A DNA stretch of 64,000 nt from Ferdinandcohnia sp047238305 (GCF_047238305.1 NZ_JBDFMO010000001.1:558001-622000); one strand, 5' to 3'. Positions 25,205-34,101 are shown, counted from the first letter of the stretch. Numbers and translations: made by a program. The notes: generated by a model not told the origin, from the letters alone.

Positions 25205-25247
25205 GTTTTTCTGAAATTATATTAGACTATTAATTTATATATGTCAA
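25205..25247 (-). promoter_or_regulatory. promoter of oligopeptide operon 2 with a CodY-like box
   Basis: TTGACA (25242-25247), 17-base spacer, TAATAT (25219-25224). Just downstream, 25205-25219 matches the CodY consensus AATTTTCNGAAAATT at 11 of 15 positions, with the central TTTCAGAAAA intact. Promoter good; operator tentative. Confidence 0.55.
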
Positions 25248-25280
25248 TGAATTAAATTAATAAAGCATGTATTGGGACGG

Positions 25281-25322
25281 AACACAAAGAGAAGGCCATT
25301 ATCACGGTCGATAATAGCCTTC
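25281..25322 (-). terminator. terminator of the MMPL exporter gene
   Basis: Thirteen-pair stem GAAGGCTATTATC/GATAATGGCCTTC (one G-U) with a six-base loop, followed on the minus strand by TCTTTGTGTT. Confidence 0.75.
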
Positions 25323-25332
25323 TTTATGGATA

Positions 25333-27435
25333 TCAATTATTCTCCTTACTTACCGCTTTGTCTTTTTCTAATAAAACAATTAAACCTGGTAATAGCACTC
25401 CACGAATTAAGAAGGTATCTAATAATATCCCCACTGCAACTATAAAACCGAAGACAAATAGCAATTGAACCGGCTGTGTCATCAGAACAGCAAATGTTGC
25501 CGCTAATATGATTCCAGCTGACGAGATAACTCCGCCTGTTTTGGATACGGCGATTTGTACAGCTTCTTTAACAGAATGGGTTCTCCGCTCCTCCTGGAAT
25601 CTGGAAATAAGCATGATGTTATAGTCAATACCAAGTGCAACAAGGAACACGAACGAATACAATGGTACCCTGTTACTAATCGTATCAATATCAAAGAATA
25701 GGTTTGTTAAGAACATCCCTAGTCCTAACGCTGCTAAAAATGACACTAAGATTGTTCCCATCATATAGATTGGCATTTTAAAGGATTTCGTTAACACAAT
25801 TAACATCCCAAAAATCAAGATTGTCTCTAGCAACACAATTATAATGACATCTCTGTTGTTCACATTTCGGTCGTCTACTTTTGTCGCCGTTTCGCCTGCA
25901 AAATAAAGTTCTCCGGCTACATTTGCATTTGCTAGGACTGTGTCAGAGTTATTGATCATCTGTTCCATCGCATCAATTGTTTTGACATCATATGGTCCTT
26001 CTTCAAACGTTAAGCTGAAGTTTACTACTTTATTATCCTTAGCTAATCCATTAATCCTTACATCACTTACAAGTTCTTGTTCTAGCAACTCATTTCGTAA
26101 TGCATCTTGTTCTTCCTTGGTTAATGCTTCTTTTCCTTCATACAAGACTGTTGATGGTGCAAGATCACCCTTTGCGAACTTCTCCTCAATCAATTCATAC
26201 CCTTGTCGAGATGGCATATCTTCTGGAAAGGACTTCATCGTATCAAACTCATAAGTGAGGTTGAACATATTGGCTGCAGAGATTAATAGGAAAATGCCAA
26301 TAATTGCAACAGATAGCCCTGGCTTTTTGACCACCATCCTACCAATTTTACTCCAGATAGAATTGTCTTTAACTTTTTCATCGCCAACCTTCGGAACCTT
26401 TGGCCAGAAAGACTTACGACCGAAAAGTGTAAATAGAGCTGGCACTAATGTGATCGATGCAAGCATAATGACGACCATCGTTGTCGCAAAGGTCGGCGCG
26501 AAATTACGATAATCTCCGAATTCAGCAAAGAATAAAACAAGCATTGCTGCTAAAACCGTTCCTCCAGAGAAAAAGACCGGCATCCCTGTTTCCTTCATTG
26601 CAGAACGCATTGCATCATATTTATTTTCATGGCCCTTCAATTCTTCACGGAATCGAGAAAAAATAAAGAGCGAATAATCAATCACCGCTGCAAATAATAA
26701 AATGGACATGATTGAAATCGTTTGATTACTTAATAGTAGGCCAGCCTTCCCTAATATACCGAGCGTTTGCATCACAACTTCATAGACAAAAACTGCAGCT
26801 AACAACGGTATTAACGCAAGAAGTGGTGAACGATAAATCACAATTAATAAAATCAAAATTAGGCCAACTGTTGAAAGAATTAACACAAGGTCTGCCCTTG
26901 AAAACAAATCGAGTGAGTCAGTTGCAATCCCTGCAGGCCCTGTTACATACAACGTTAAATCTGTATTTTCCTTAACAACTTTAATAATTTGATCCTTTGA
27001 ATCCCGCACTTCCTTTGTTTCGAGCGAAGAATCGAATATGATTGGAAGTAGTGCAGTTGTTTGATCTTCCGAGAAAAATCCAACAGCAGCCTGTGGTGGT
27101 AAAGAAGCCAACGGAACTACCTGCTCAACCCCTGAAATATTTGCTTCCTCGATATGATTGAATACATTAACAAGGTCTGCAAATTCCATTTGACCTTCCT
27201 TCGCTTGAAAGACTAATATTCCTGGCGTACCATCACTATCCTTGAAATACTCATCCACCTTATTTTTGGCAAGTACGGATTTTGCATCTTCAGGCAAAGA
27301 ATCGATCCTTGTAACCTCATAATCCTTTGCGTTTGGTGCAAAAACAGCCAATGCCATCGTAATAATAAACCAGGTAGCTAATGTAATCCACATTCCTCTT
27401 TTTGTGGAAACTTTATCTGTAATGGCTTGTAGCAT
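25333..27435 (-). CDS. MMPL/RND-family exporter
   Basis: A 700-residue membrane protein with the duplicated RND-like layout of MMPL proteins: one N-terminal helix, an extracytoplasmic domain (about 35-180), six helices (about 185-360) with YSLFIFSRFREE, then a second helix/domain/helix set with DYNIMLISRFQEE. It likely exports a lipophilic compound. The ribosome-binding site is poor: AAGGAG is some 20 bases from the ATG, and an in-frame CTG lies between. It follows the tetR gene by 122 bases, and three operator-like palindromes fill that gap, so it is very probably TetR-regulated. Confidence 0.88.
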   Translation of the reverse strand: MLQAITDKVSTKRGMWITLATWFIITMALAVFAPNAKDYEVTRIDSLPEDAKSVLAKNKVDEYFKDSDGTPGILVFQAKEGQMEFADLVNVFNHIEEANISGVEQVVPLASLPPQAAVGFFSEDQTTALLPIIFDSSLETKEVRDSKDQIIKVVKENTDLTLYVTGPAGIATDSLDLFSRADLVLILSTVGLILILLIVIYRSPLLALIPLLAAVFVYEVVMQTLGILGKAGLLLSNQTISIMSILLFAAVIDYSLFIFSRFREELKGHENKYDAMRSAMKETGMPVFFSGGTVLAAMLVLFFAEFGDYRNFAPTFATTMVVIMLASITLVPALFTLFGRKSFWPKVPKVGDEKVKDNSIWSKIGRMVVKKPGLSVAIIGIFLLISAANMFNLTYEFDTMKSFPEDMPSRQGYELIEEKFAKGDLAPSTVLYEGKEALTKEEQDALRNELLEQELVSDVRINGLAKDNKVVNFSLTFEEGPYDVKTIDAMEQMINNSDTVLANANVAGELYFAGETATKVDDRNVNNRDVIIIVLLETILIFGMLIVLTKSFKMPIYMMGTILVSFLAALGLGMFLTNLFFDIDTISNRVPLYSFVFLVALGIDYNIMLISRFQEERRTHSVKEAVQIAVSKTGGVISSAGIILAATFAVLMTQPVQLLFVFGFIVAVGILLDTFLIRGVLLPGLIVLLEKDKAVSKENN

Positions 27436-27477
27436 CTGTTTCAGAACGACTCAACTCCTTAGTCTATATTTTCAAAG

Positions 27478-27555
27478 TGACACCAACGTCACTTTATAAC
27501 AAAAAAAATGACACTGTTGTCACGTTAATTATCTTTTATAGTGACAGCTGTGTCA
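27478..27555 (-). promoter_or_regulatory. three TetR-type operators between tetR and the MMPL gene
   Basis: Three 14-bp palindromes of the form TGACA-N4-nGTCA (TGAC-N6-GTCA) lie at 27478-27491, 27509-27522 and 27542-27555, spaced 31 and 33 bases apart, i.e. about three helical turns, so on one DNA face. The last one touches the tetR stop codon. Confidence 0.75.
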
Positions 27556-27556
27556 A

Positions 27557-28132
27557 TTAAAAATCTTTGTAGATTCCATGACAAATTATTTGCTTAATCG
27601 ATTCGACCCACACCTCATGCGGAATACCAAAATGATTTGGAATAGCGATTGATTGAAAAATGTATCCTAATATCAAAGGTTCCGGTATATTTGTGTTGAG
27701 TAAGTTTTCGGATTTTCCCGCCTCAACAAACCCCTGGACATATTGGTACATTTTAAGATGGTAGCCCTCGAGTCTCATTATATTTTCTTTCACTTTTGCG
27801 TTTGTATCGACCGGAACACGTTTACCAATTTCTATTAATTGATGAAGCTCCGGATTCTTAAACATGAGATTCAGAAGAAAATCAAACTGAGCATGGAACC
27901 CCTCAATTGTGTTGATTTCTTTGAGCTCATGAAGAAATTGCTCCATTTTAAAAAGCATATATTCCGTAATCAATTCTTCCTTGTTTTCAAAATACTTATA
28001 GATGGCCCCACGAGAAACCTGTAAATGATCCGCCACCAAACTAAACTGGAACCCTTCATAATGATGTGCTAGAAGCAATTCCTCAGTTATCTGAAATAAT
28101 TCCTCAGTTGTAAATTTTCGCTCACGAGCCAT
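27557..28132 (-). CDS. TetR/AcrR-family transcriptional regulator
   Basis: A 191-residue repressor-type protein. The N-terminal helix-turn-helix reads FSLVADHLQVSRGAIYKYFENKEEL (about residues 28-52, split in two by the turn at LQVSRG); the remaining helical part is the ligand-binding and dimer domain. The ATG at 28132 is eight bases after GAGGTGGGG; a GTG nine bases upstream lies in that site. It precedes the MMPL exporter on the same strand and is separated from it by three matching palindromes. Ligand unknown, probably the substrate of the exporter. Confidence 0.88.
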   Translation of the reverse strand: MARERKFTTEELFQITEELLLAHHYEGFQFSLVADHLQVSRGAIYKYFENKEELITEYMLFKMEQFLHELKEINTIEGFHAQFDFLLNLMFKNPELHQLIEIGKRVPVDTNAKVKENIMRLEGYHLKMYQYVQGFVEAGKSENLLNTNIPEPLILGYIFQSIAIPNHFGIPHEVWVESIKQIICHGIYKDF

Positions 28133-28192
28133 GCCTTTCACCCCACCTCATTATAGAACAAGTTTTTCAAAAAGAGAATGAGTTGGCTTGGA

Positions 28193-28212
28193 ATTGACAA
28201 TTTATCGTCAAT
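28193..28212. promoter_or_regulatory. inverted repeat upstream of tetR
   Basis: ATTGAC-N8-GTCAAT. It contains the same TGAC/GTCA half-sites as the three operators downstream but with an eight-base spacer; it may be a fourth, autoregulatory site. Confidence 0.4.
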
Positions 28213-28216
28213 TTAT

Positions 28217-28378
28217 GACTAGTACAGAACGGATTCCGTCCTGCTTCATACCACTTATTTTATTTAAACAAACGTTTGATTGCATTTGCAAACCGTTGAA
28301 AATCTTAAGAAAACCCATTAAACAAACGTTTGTTTAAAAATGGGTTTTCTCGAAAATAGCCGATTAGTACAGATTATT
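28217..28378. repeat. ~163-bp dispersed repeat, copy 1
   Basis: Begins GACTAGTACAG and ends GCCGATTAGTACAGATT. Inside are AAACAAACGTTTGATTG and a large hairpin AAAACCCATT...AATGGGTTTT around a perfect palindrome (28318-28337). The same order of blocks occurs at 31199-31362. Confidence 0.8.
28310..28348 (-). terminator. terminator of the amidohydrolase gene inside repeat copy 1
   Basis: Hairpin AAAACCCATT / AATGGGTTTT closed by the inner palindrome AAACAAACGTTTGTTT. It is the only terminator-like structure after the amidohydrolase stop. Confidence 0.55.
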
Positions 28379-28379
28379 T

Positions 28380-29567
28380 TTAGCTTAGCTCGTAATATCC
28401 ACAAACAACATGTCCCACTGCTTTTGCTGCAACAAGGAGCGCATCTTCATCAATATCAAACTTAGGATGATGATTGAAATACGGATCCTTTTCACCCTTT
28501 GGTGTACATGCAATATAGAAGAAGCAAGATGGGAATTTTTTTGCATAATATGCAAAGTCTTCAGAAGGTGCCATCGCTGGGAATTCCTTTACTTCTTTAA
28601 TGTCTTTATCATTTGCATTTTTTAGATATTCCGCGACTTTTTCAGTTACTTCAGGATCATTGTATAGAGGTGGGTAATCATTTTCATAGGTAAGCTCACA
28701 TGTTACCCCAAATTCTTCTTCAAGACCCTTTGCCAGACGTTTAATTTCATGGTCAATTTTTTCCCTTGTTTCATCTGTCATATAACGTATATCACCTTCA
28801 AGCTCGACGCTATCCTTAATGACATTAAAGGTTCCTTTTCCATCAAATGAGCCAATCGTAATGACACCATTTTCAAATGGACTTAAACGACGACTAATAA
28901 TCGTTTGGACCGCTGTTACAAAATAAGCGCCTGCCACAATTGCATCATTCGCCAGATGTGGTGATGAACCATGTCCACCTCTACCTTGGACTTTTAATTT
29001 CATGTAAGCCCTACCGTTGAAAGAATATCCTGCGTGATACCCTACTACCCCTGCAGGACCTAGTGGAAGCAAGTGAATTCCGAATACATTATCTAAATCA
29101 TCAAGAATACCTGATTCTACAATACTTTTTGCCCCACCTGGCGGAACTTCTTCCGCGTGTTGATGAATAATTTTAATTGTTCCTGGTATTTCATCTTTTA
29201 ATTGGATTAAGCAATCCGCAAGCACTAGTAAGTATGCTGTATGACCATCGTGACCACATGCATGCATGACGCCTTCATTTTTTGATTTAAAAGGAACGTC
29301 CGCTTCCTCAACAATTGGAAGTGCATCAAAATCCGCACGTAAACCTATGTTTTTCCCTGACTTCCCCCCCTTTATTGTTACAACAATTCCATAACCATTT
29401 CCAACATTTGATTGAATTTCTACGTCCTTCCCCTTATAAAAATCAAGAATATATTGAGCGGTTTTTTCCTCTTTAAAGGATAACTCTGGATTTTCATGTA
29501 GGTGTCTACGAATTTCAATCATTTCATCCTTGCGAGATTCTAACATTTCCATTAATTTTTCTTTCAT
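28380..29567 (-). CDS. M20-family amidohydrolase (N-acyl-amino-acid/IAA-amino-acid hydrolase type)
   Basis: A 395-residue metal-dependent hydrolase of peptidase family M20D. Ligands are seen at LRADFDALPI (about residue 80), HACGHDGH (about 103-110), the HAEEVPPGGA block with the catalytic Glu (about 138-147) and HLLPLGP; the second fold carries the dimerisation insert (about 187-300). Such enzymes split N-acyl or N-aryl amino acids and small amides. Substrate unknown. AAAAGGAG precedes the ATG. It is 23 bases after the MFS transporter gene, which suggests import of a conjugate followed by hydrolysis. Confidence 0.9.
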   Translation of the reverse strand: MKEKLMEMLESRKDEMIEIRRHLHENPELSFKEEKTAQYILDFYKGKDVEIQSNVGNGYGIVVTIKGGKSGKNIGLRADFDALPIVEEADVPFKSKNEGVMHACGHDGHTAYLLVLADCLIQLKDEIPGTIKIIHQHAEEVPPGGAKSIVESGILDDLDNVFGIHLLPLGPAGVVGYHAGYSFNGRAYMKLKVQGRGGHGSSPHLANDAIVAGAYFVTAVQTIISRRLSPFENGVITIGSFDGKGTFNVIKDSVELEGDIRYMTDETREKIDHEIKRLAKGLEEEFGVTCELTYENDYPPLYNDPEVTEKVAEYLKNANDKDIKEVKEFPAMAPSEDFAYYAKKFPSCFFYIACTPKGEKDPYFNHHPKFDIDEDALLVAAKAVGHVVCGYYELS

Positions 29568-29590
29568 TGTCCTATACTCCTTTTACTCAG

Positions 29591-31030
29591 TTATTCTGGA
29601 ACAGGCTCTCGAGTTGTTGATTTTTTAGAATTAAGATTTGATTTTCCTTCTTTGGCTGTTTTACCTGCATCTTTTGGAACCATGACCATTATCGAGATAA
29701 TTGATAGGATACCAAAAATCACATTGACAATGATACCTACTGTAGCTGCCCACTCAAGGTTGCCAGATGCTGCAATCGCCGCGTAAGCTGCTGTAGAAAT
29801 CGCCACACCAAATGCACTACCTAGCGAACTTGCCATTTTATAAACACCAGCTGCTTCGCCAACCTTATCAGCCGGAGCATTCGATACAGATGTATCTGTT
29901 GATGGAGTCGCGTAAATACCAAGACCGAGTCCAAATAAAGCAAATCCAATAAAAACAGCTATTGTATAAGAAAAGCCTGGTAAAAATGTTAAGCCCATTA
30001 ACCCTACGCCAACCGTCGTAATTACCGCCCCCCAAATCATCGGCTTTTTCGCTCCTACTTTTTGTAAAATTTTCTCACCAACACGAATCATCGCGAGCAC
30101 AGTAACTAAATAACCTAATGACAGCATTCCAGTTTGGAATGAACTGAAACCTCGTCCTACTTGTACATACGTATTTGCAACAACTAAGGTACCTGCAATT
30201 GCATTCAGTAAAAAATTCGAAACGGTGGCACCTGTATACGGTGCATTTTTAAACACGGCAAAGTCAATAAGGACGATGTCTTTGCTTTTCTCTATTTTAA
30301 TGAAAATAAGTAAACCTATAATGGTTACTGCAACAAGGCCAAGAGAAATAGGACTTGTCCATCCTAAATCTGAACCGTACGTAATAAATATGTTCAAGGC
30401 AATCATTGTCACAATAAAAATAGCTAAGCCAGTATAATCAAATTTAAATTTACCCGAAGATGGTTGTTTACTTTCTGGTGTATCTTTTAACAAAAACATA
30501 CCAACGACTGCAAAGATAATCGAAAAAACGAAAATCCATCTCCAACCTAATGACGTGGCAATTGCTCCACCAGCAAAAGAAGCAACTCCCGAACCTCCCC
30601 AGGAGCCGATTGACCAATAACTTAATGCACGCTGACGTTCTGCCCCTTCAAAATAAGCCTTCATTAATGCGATAGTAGATGGCATAATACATGCCGCTGA
30701 TAGACCTATAATCACACGACCAAGAATGAGCAACGCAGATCCTTGTGTTATAACTAAACACAGTGAACCGATAATACTTAAAATAAACCCGATATTCGCA
30801 ATCTTCTTACGCCCTATTTTGTCAGCAAGACCACCTGCAGCAACGATAAACATACCTGAGAATAAAGCTGACAAACTGATGGCAATGTTCAGTGTTCCTA
30901 GTGATATTCCCAAATCTTTTTGTACAGCAGGGACTACATTCACCATTGCTTGGGCAAATAGCCAGAATGTAATAACCCCAAACACAATCCCAATAATCAT
31001 TTTATTTGTACCTTTATAAGCTGTATCCAT
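29591..31030 (-). CDS. MFS transporter (drug:H+ antiporter-2 type, 14 helices)
   Basis: A 479-residue transporter with about 14 predicted helices. The motif A-like loop GGLADKIGRKKIANIG lies between helices 2 and 3 (about 60-75) and the motif C-like GVASFAGGAIATSLGWRWIF after. This fits the EmrB/QacA branch. A link to the co-transcribed M20 hydrolase argues for uptake or efflux of an amino-acid conjugate, not proven. The ATG at 31030 follows GGAGG by nine bases, whereas the longer frame upstream has no site. Confidence 0.88.
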   Translation of the reverse strand: MDTAYKGTNKMIIGIVFGVITFWLFAQAMVNVVPAVQKDLGISLGTLNIAISLSALFSGMFIVAAGGLADKIGRKKIANIGFILSIIGSLCLVITQGSALLILGRVIIGLSAACIMPSTIALMKAYFEGAERQRALSYWSIGSWGGSGVASFAGGAIATSLGWRWIFVFSIIFAVVGMFLLKDTPESKQPSSGKFKFDYTGLAIFIVTMIALNIFITYGSDLGWTSPISLGLVAVTIIGLLIFIKIEKSKDIVLIDFAVFKNAPYTGATVSNFLLNAIAGTLVVANTYVQVGRGFSSFQTGMLSLGYLVTVLAMIRVGEKILQKVGAKKPMIWGAVITTVGVGLMGLTFLPGFSYTIAVFIGFALFGLGLGIYATPSTDTSVSNAPADKVGEAAGVYKMASSLGSAFGVAISTAAYAAIAASGNLEWAATVGIIVNVIFGILSIISIMVMVPKDAGKTAKEGKSNLNSKKSTTREPVPE

Positions 31031-31124
31031 GTTATGTAACCTCCTTTTGCTACTATAATTCCCGTACTCAGGCACTTAATTCTATGTAAAATGTGAAAAT
31101 TATGAGGGATGTTGACCCATACAT

Positions 31125-31166
31125 AGAGAAAAGGCCTGCATCCCCTACGATACAGGCCTTTTCTCT
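31125..31166. terminator. bidirectional-looking terminator upstream of the MFS gene
   Basis: AGAGAAAAGGCCTG and its complement CAGGCCTTTTCTCT enclose a 14-base segment with a further ATC/GAT pairing. It would stop transcripts coming from the small gene upstream. Confidence 0.7.
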
Positions 31167-31198
31167 TCATATCTTATTTACTTACAACTTATAAAGTA

Positions 31199-31362
31199 GA
31201 CTAGTACAGCAAGCAATTTGTGCTGCTCGTCATGGCCATTTTAATTCAAACAAACGTTTGATTGAATTTGAGAAACGTTGATATAACAGAAAAAACCCAT
31301 TAAACAAACGATTGTTTGAAAATGGGTTTTCGCAAAAATAGCCGATTAGTACAGATTGTTTT
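31199..31362. repeat. ~163-bp dispersed repeat, copy 2
   Basis: Same orientation and block order as copy 1: GACTAGTACAG, AAACAAACGTTTGATTG, the AAAACCCATT/AATGGGTTTT hairpin (31291-31329) and GCCGATTAGTACAGATT. The two copies enclose the MFS-amidohydrolase pair. Outside the shared blocks the middle sequence has drifted. Confidence 0.8.
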
Positions 31363-31382
31363 TTGCAATTTTAACCAAGGAA

Positions 31383-31619
31383 CTACGGAAGCATATTTAA
31401 TTTATCGGAATATCGTTTTTCATTAAAAGGCACTTTATTTTTTAGGATATCGTACATTTCCTCGACAAGCACTCTGCCTATCATTTCTTTAGACTCTATT
31501 TCTGAGAAGCCCAACTCCGTTAACCTTTCCATTGTTTCTTTTGTAATCTTCGGGTCGTTTATTTTGATTTGATTATCTACAATTTCAAGAATTTTAGATT
31601 TTAATTTTAAGTTCGCCAT
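31383..31619 (-). CDS. small protein of unknown function (78 aa)
   Basis: Not recognised. A soluble, charged, mostly helical protein, MANLKLKSKILEIVDNQIK..., with a short helical motif ETMERLTELGFSEIESKEMIGRVL that looks like a small three-helix fold (UBA-like in pattern only). Lysine- and glutamate-rich, no cysteine, no membrane segment. GGAGGGG stands before the ATG, so it is certainly translated. It lies 36 bases after the rlmCD stop on the same strand and may be co-transcribed. Confidence 0.75.
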   Translation of the reverse strand: MANLKLKSKILEIVDNQIKINDPKITKETMERLTELGFSEIESKEMIGRVLVEEMYDILKNKVPFNEKRYSDKLNMLP

Positions 31620-31654
31620 TCTAACCCCTCCAATATTTAACAGGATCTCCTCAC

Positions 31655-33034
31655 CTAATTAGGTTTTAATACCAACTTTGCGACTGCTTCGCAGTGAACA
31701 GTGTGTGGGAACATATCGACTGGTTGTACTTCGGTCGTTTCATATCCACCGTCTTCTAGTATCCGTAGATCCCTTGCAAGTGTTGCTGGGTTGCAGGAAA
31801 CATACACGACTTTCTGTGGTTTCATGTTTAAAATGGTTTGTAATAATGCAACATCACAGCCCTTACGTGGAGGATCAACAACGATTACATCCGCTTTAAC
31901 CCCATCCTTATACCAGTTCGGGATGACAACCTCAGCTTCTCCTACCGCAAACTCTGCATTGTGAATATTATTAAGTGCTGCGTTTCGCTTCGCATCCTCA
32001 ATCGCTTCTGGAACAATTTCGACACCGTACACCTTTTTAGCTTTTTGAGCTAGAAACAACGAAATTGTCCCTATCCCACAATAGGCATCAATAACAGTTT
32101 CTTCACCCGTTAACTCCGCATAATCCAATGCTTTATCATAAAGCACCTTTGTTTGCTCAGGATTAACCTGATAAAAAGACCGAGCCGAGATAGCAAATTT
32201 GATATCACCAATAGTATCGTATATATATTCTTCGCCCCAAAGGACATTTGTTTCATTTCCAAATATCACATTCGTCTGTTTGGGGTTTATATTTTGCACG
32301 ATTGATTTAACTCCAGGTACCTTGGTAGTAATATCCGAGATGATGTTATTTTTCTGGGGGAGCTCCTTCGTTCTCGTGATAAGAACGACCATTATTTCAC
32401 CTGAGACAAGACCATAACGAGCCATAATATGGCGAAGTGTACCCTTGTTGTTTTTTTCATCATAGGCCCGAATCCCATACTTCTCACAAATAGTTTTTAC
32501 TGTTTGCACGACCAGATCGTTCTTTTCTTGTTGGATGAGGCACGATTCCATGTCAATTATTTCATGGCTACGCTGCTGGTAAAACCCTGCTACAAGCCCA
32601 CCTTCCCTGTCTGCTACTGGAACCTGCGCCTTATTCCGATAACGCCAAGGATTTTCCATTCCAAGAACTGGATGAACCTTGATATTCAGGAGCTTTCCAA
32701 TTCGAGATAACACTTGCTGGACCTGTTTGTGTTTTGCTACCAACTGACCCTCATAGCTTACATGCTGAAGCTGACAGCCTCCGCATTCTTTATATATCGG
32801 ACAAGGAGCCTCTATTCGAAATTTACTTTTTTCATAAAGCTCAATTAGCCGACCATACCCGTAGTTTTTCTGCACCTTGATGACTTTGATTTTCGCTTTC
32901 TCGTCTGGTAGGCCATTCGGAACAAAAATCGGAAAGCCCTCGATTTTCGCCACTCCCGCTCCATCATGAGTGAGATCCTCAAATGTGACATCATAAAATG
33001 TATTTTTTTCAACTGGCGGTTTCAGTTTTGTCAT
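31655..33034 (-). CDS. rlmCD: 23S rRNA (uracil-5-)-methyltransferase RlmCD
   Basis: A 459-residue RumA/TrmA-family enzyme. An N-terminal TRAM domain (about 10-65) leads to the Fe-S cysteines C-x5-C-x2-C (CPIYKECGGCQLQH) and the methyltransferase core with DAYCGIGTISLFLA, VVDPPRKGCD and the catalytic cysteine in YVSCNPATLARDL. In Bacillus this enzyme (YefA) methylates U747 and U1939. The ATG at 33034 follows AAGGAAG by eight bases; the frame upstream lacks a site. It is downstream of dgkB as in B. subtilis. Confidence 0.95.
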   Translation of the reverse strand: MTKLKPPVEKNTFYDVTFEDLTHDGAGVAKIEGFPIFVPNGLPDEKAKIKVIKVQKNYGYGRLIELYEKSKFRIEAPCPIYKECGGCQLQHVSYEGQLVAKHKQVQQVLSRIGKLLNIKVHPVLGMENPWRYRNKAQVPVADREGGLVAGFYQQRSHEIIDMESCLIQQEKNDLVVQTVKTICEKYGIRAYDEKNNKGTLRHIMARYGLVSGEIMVVLITRTKELPQKNNIISDITTKVPGVKSIVQNINPKQTNVIFGNETNVLWGEEYIYDTIGDIKFAISARSFYQVNPEQTKVLYDKALDYAELTGEETVIDAYCGIGTISLFLAQKAKKVYGVEIVPEAIEDAKRNAALNNIHNAEFAVGEAEVVIPNWYKDGVKADVIVVDPPRKGCDVALLQTILNMKPQKVVYVSCNPATLARDLRILEDGGYETTEVQPVDMFPHTVHCEAVAKLVLKPN

Positions 33035-33153
33035 TATGTTTTCTTCCTTTACGTTCAAAATGCTGAACTGATTGTAACATACTGGGGGGCAGTTGTGCCA
33101 ATGTGGTTGTTATATATACGTGGCACGATTCCAATTACGCTTAGAGACTGAGC

Positions 33154-33184
33154 AAAAAAAATCTGACCTGAGGCCAGATTTTTC
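33154..33184 (-). terminator. intrinsic terminator of dgkB
   Basis: AAAAATCTG/CAGATTTTT stem with a partly paired loop, then a T-run on the minus strand. Confidence 0.75.
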
Positions 33185-33189
33185 TCTAC

Positions 33190-34101
33190 TTATTCTTTTT
33201 CCATTTTCTCTGCTTTTTCCTTCGAAACCAATACATTTATATGCTGATACAAATTCACAAATTCGCCAGGTAGTAAGCCACCATATTCTCCATCAAGATT
33301 AATTTGCATCTTTTCAGTTGGATTGACCTTAACGCGATTTGCCTTTGTGTATATCACATGCGGGTCATTGATATGCTCTCCACGAATGGCAAGCGTTGCT
33401 ACCTTTATGAAATCGGCTAAGTTTGCCTTTTTTAAAATTAATAAATCAAACAGACCATCATTGAGTGATGAATCTGGAGCAAGCTTTTCAAAGCCTCCGA
33501 CAGAATTGGTTAAGGAAACGAGGAATAACATAATTTCGCCCTCATACAACTTACCATCATACTCAACACTAACCTCGGTTGGACGAATGGATGGAAGCAT
33601 CTCCATCCCTTTCAAATAATACGCAAGCTGTCCTAGCATCGTTTTAAGCTTACTTGGCACCTCATAGGTTAACTCAGTTAACCTTCCTCCGCCGGCAATA
33701 TTGATAAAATATTTATCATTTATCCGACCTATATCAATCGGAACAGAGTTTCCTTCTATAATTACATCACAAGCACCATCAATATTTCGAGGCACTCCAA
33801 TCGCTCGAGCAAAGTCATTTGTTGTACCAACTGGAATAATACCTAAGGTTGGGCGGTAATCCTGTTCTGCTAAGCCGTTCACAACCTCATTGATCGTTCC
33901 ATCTCCACCAGCAGCGATCACAAGGTCATACTTCCTTTCAACTGCAATTCGTGCAGCATTGGTTGCATCTCCTGCTCCAGTTGTGGCATGGCATGAAGTT
34001 TCATACCCTGCTCTTTCTAATTTCTCTAACACCTCAGGCAAATGTCGTTTGAACAACTCTCTTCCTGAGGTTGGGTTATATATAATTCGAGCCCTCTTCA
34101 T
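33190..34101 (-). CDS. dgkB: diacylglycerol kinase DgkB
   Basis: A 303-residue soluble lipid kinase, the usual length for DgkB. The glycine-rich nucleotide motif GGDGTINEVVNGL is at about residues 66-78, with PVGTTNDFARA after it and the nucleotide-binding YNPTSGRE at about 8-15. It returns diacylglycerol from lipoteichoic acid synthesis to phosphatidic acid. The ATG at 34101 is eight bases from AGGA; two upstream in-frame ATGs overlap it. A TTGATA-N17-TATGAT promoter precedes it. Confidence 0.93.
   Translation of the reverse strand: MKRARIIYNPTSGRELFKRHLPEVLEKLERAGYETSCHATTGAGDATNAARIAVERKYDLVIAAGGDGTINEVVNGLAEQDYRPTLGIIPVGTTNDFARAIGVPRNIDGACDVIIEGNSVPIDIGRINDKYFINIAGGGRLTELTYEVPSKLKTMLGQLAYYLKGMEMLPSIRPTEVSVEYDGKLYEGEIMLFLVSLTNSVGGFEKLAPDSSLNDGLFDLLILKKANLADFIKVATLAIRGEHINDPHVIYTKANRVKVNPTEKMQINLDGEYGGLLPGEFVNLYQHINVLVSKEKAEKMEKE

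Noticed and set aside
28260..28280. AAACAAACGTTTGATTG as a proven operator of the amidohydrolase unit
   Set aside because: It belongs to a repeat found at both ends of the cassette, with no promoter elements beside the downstream copy.
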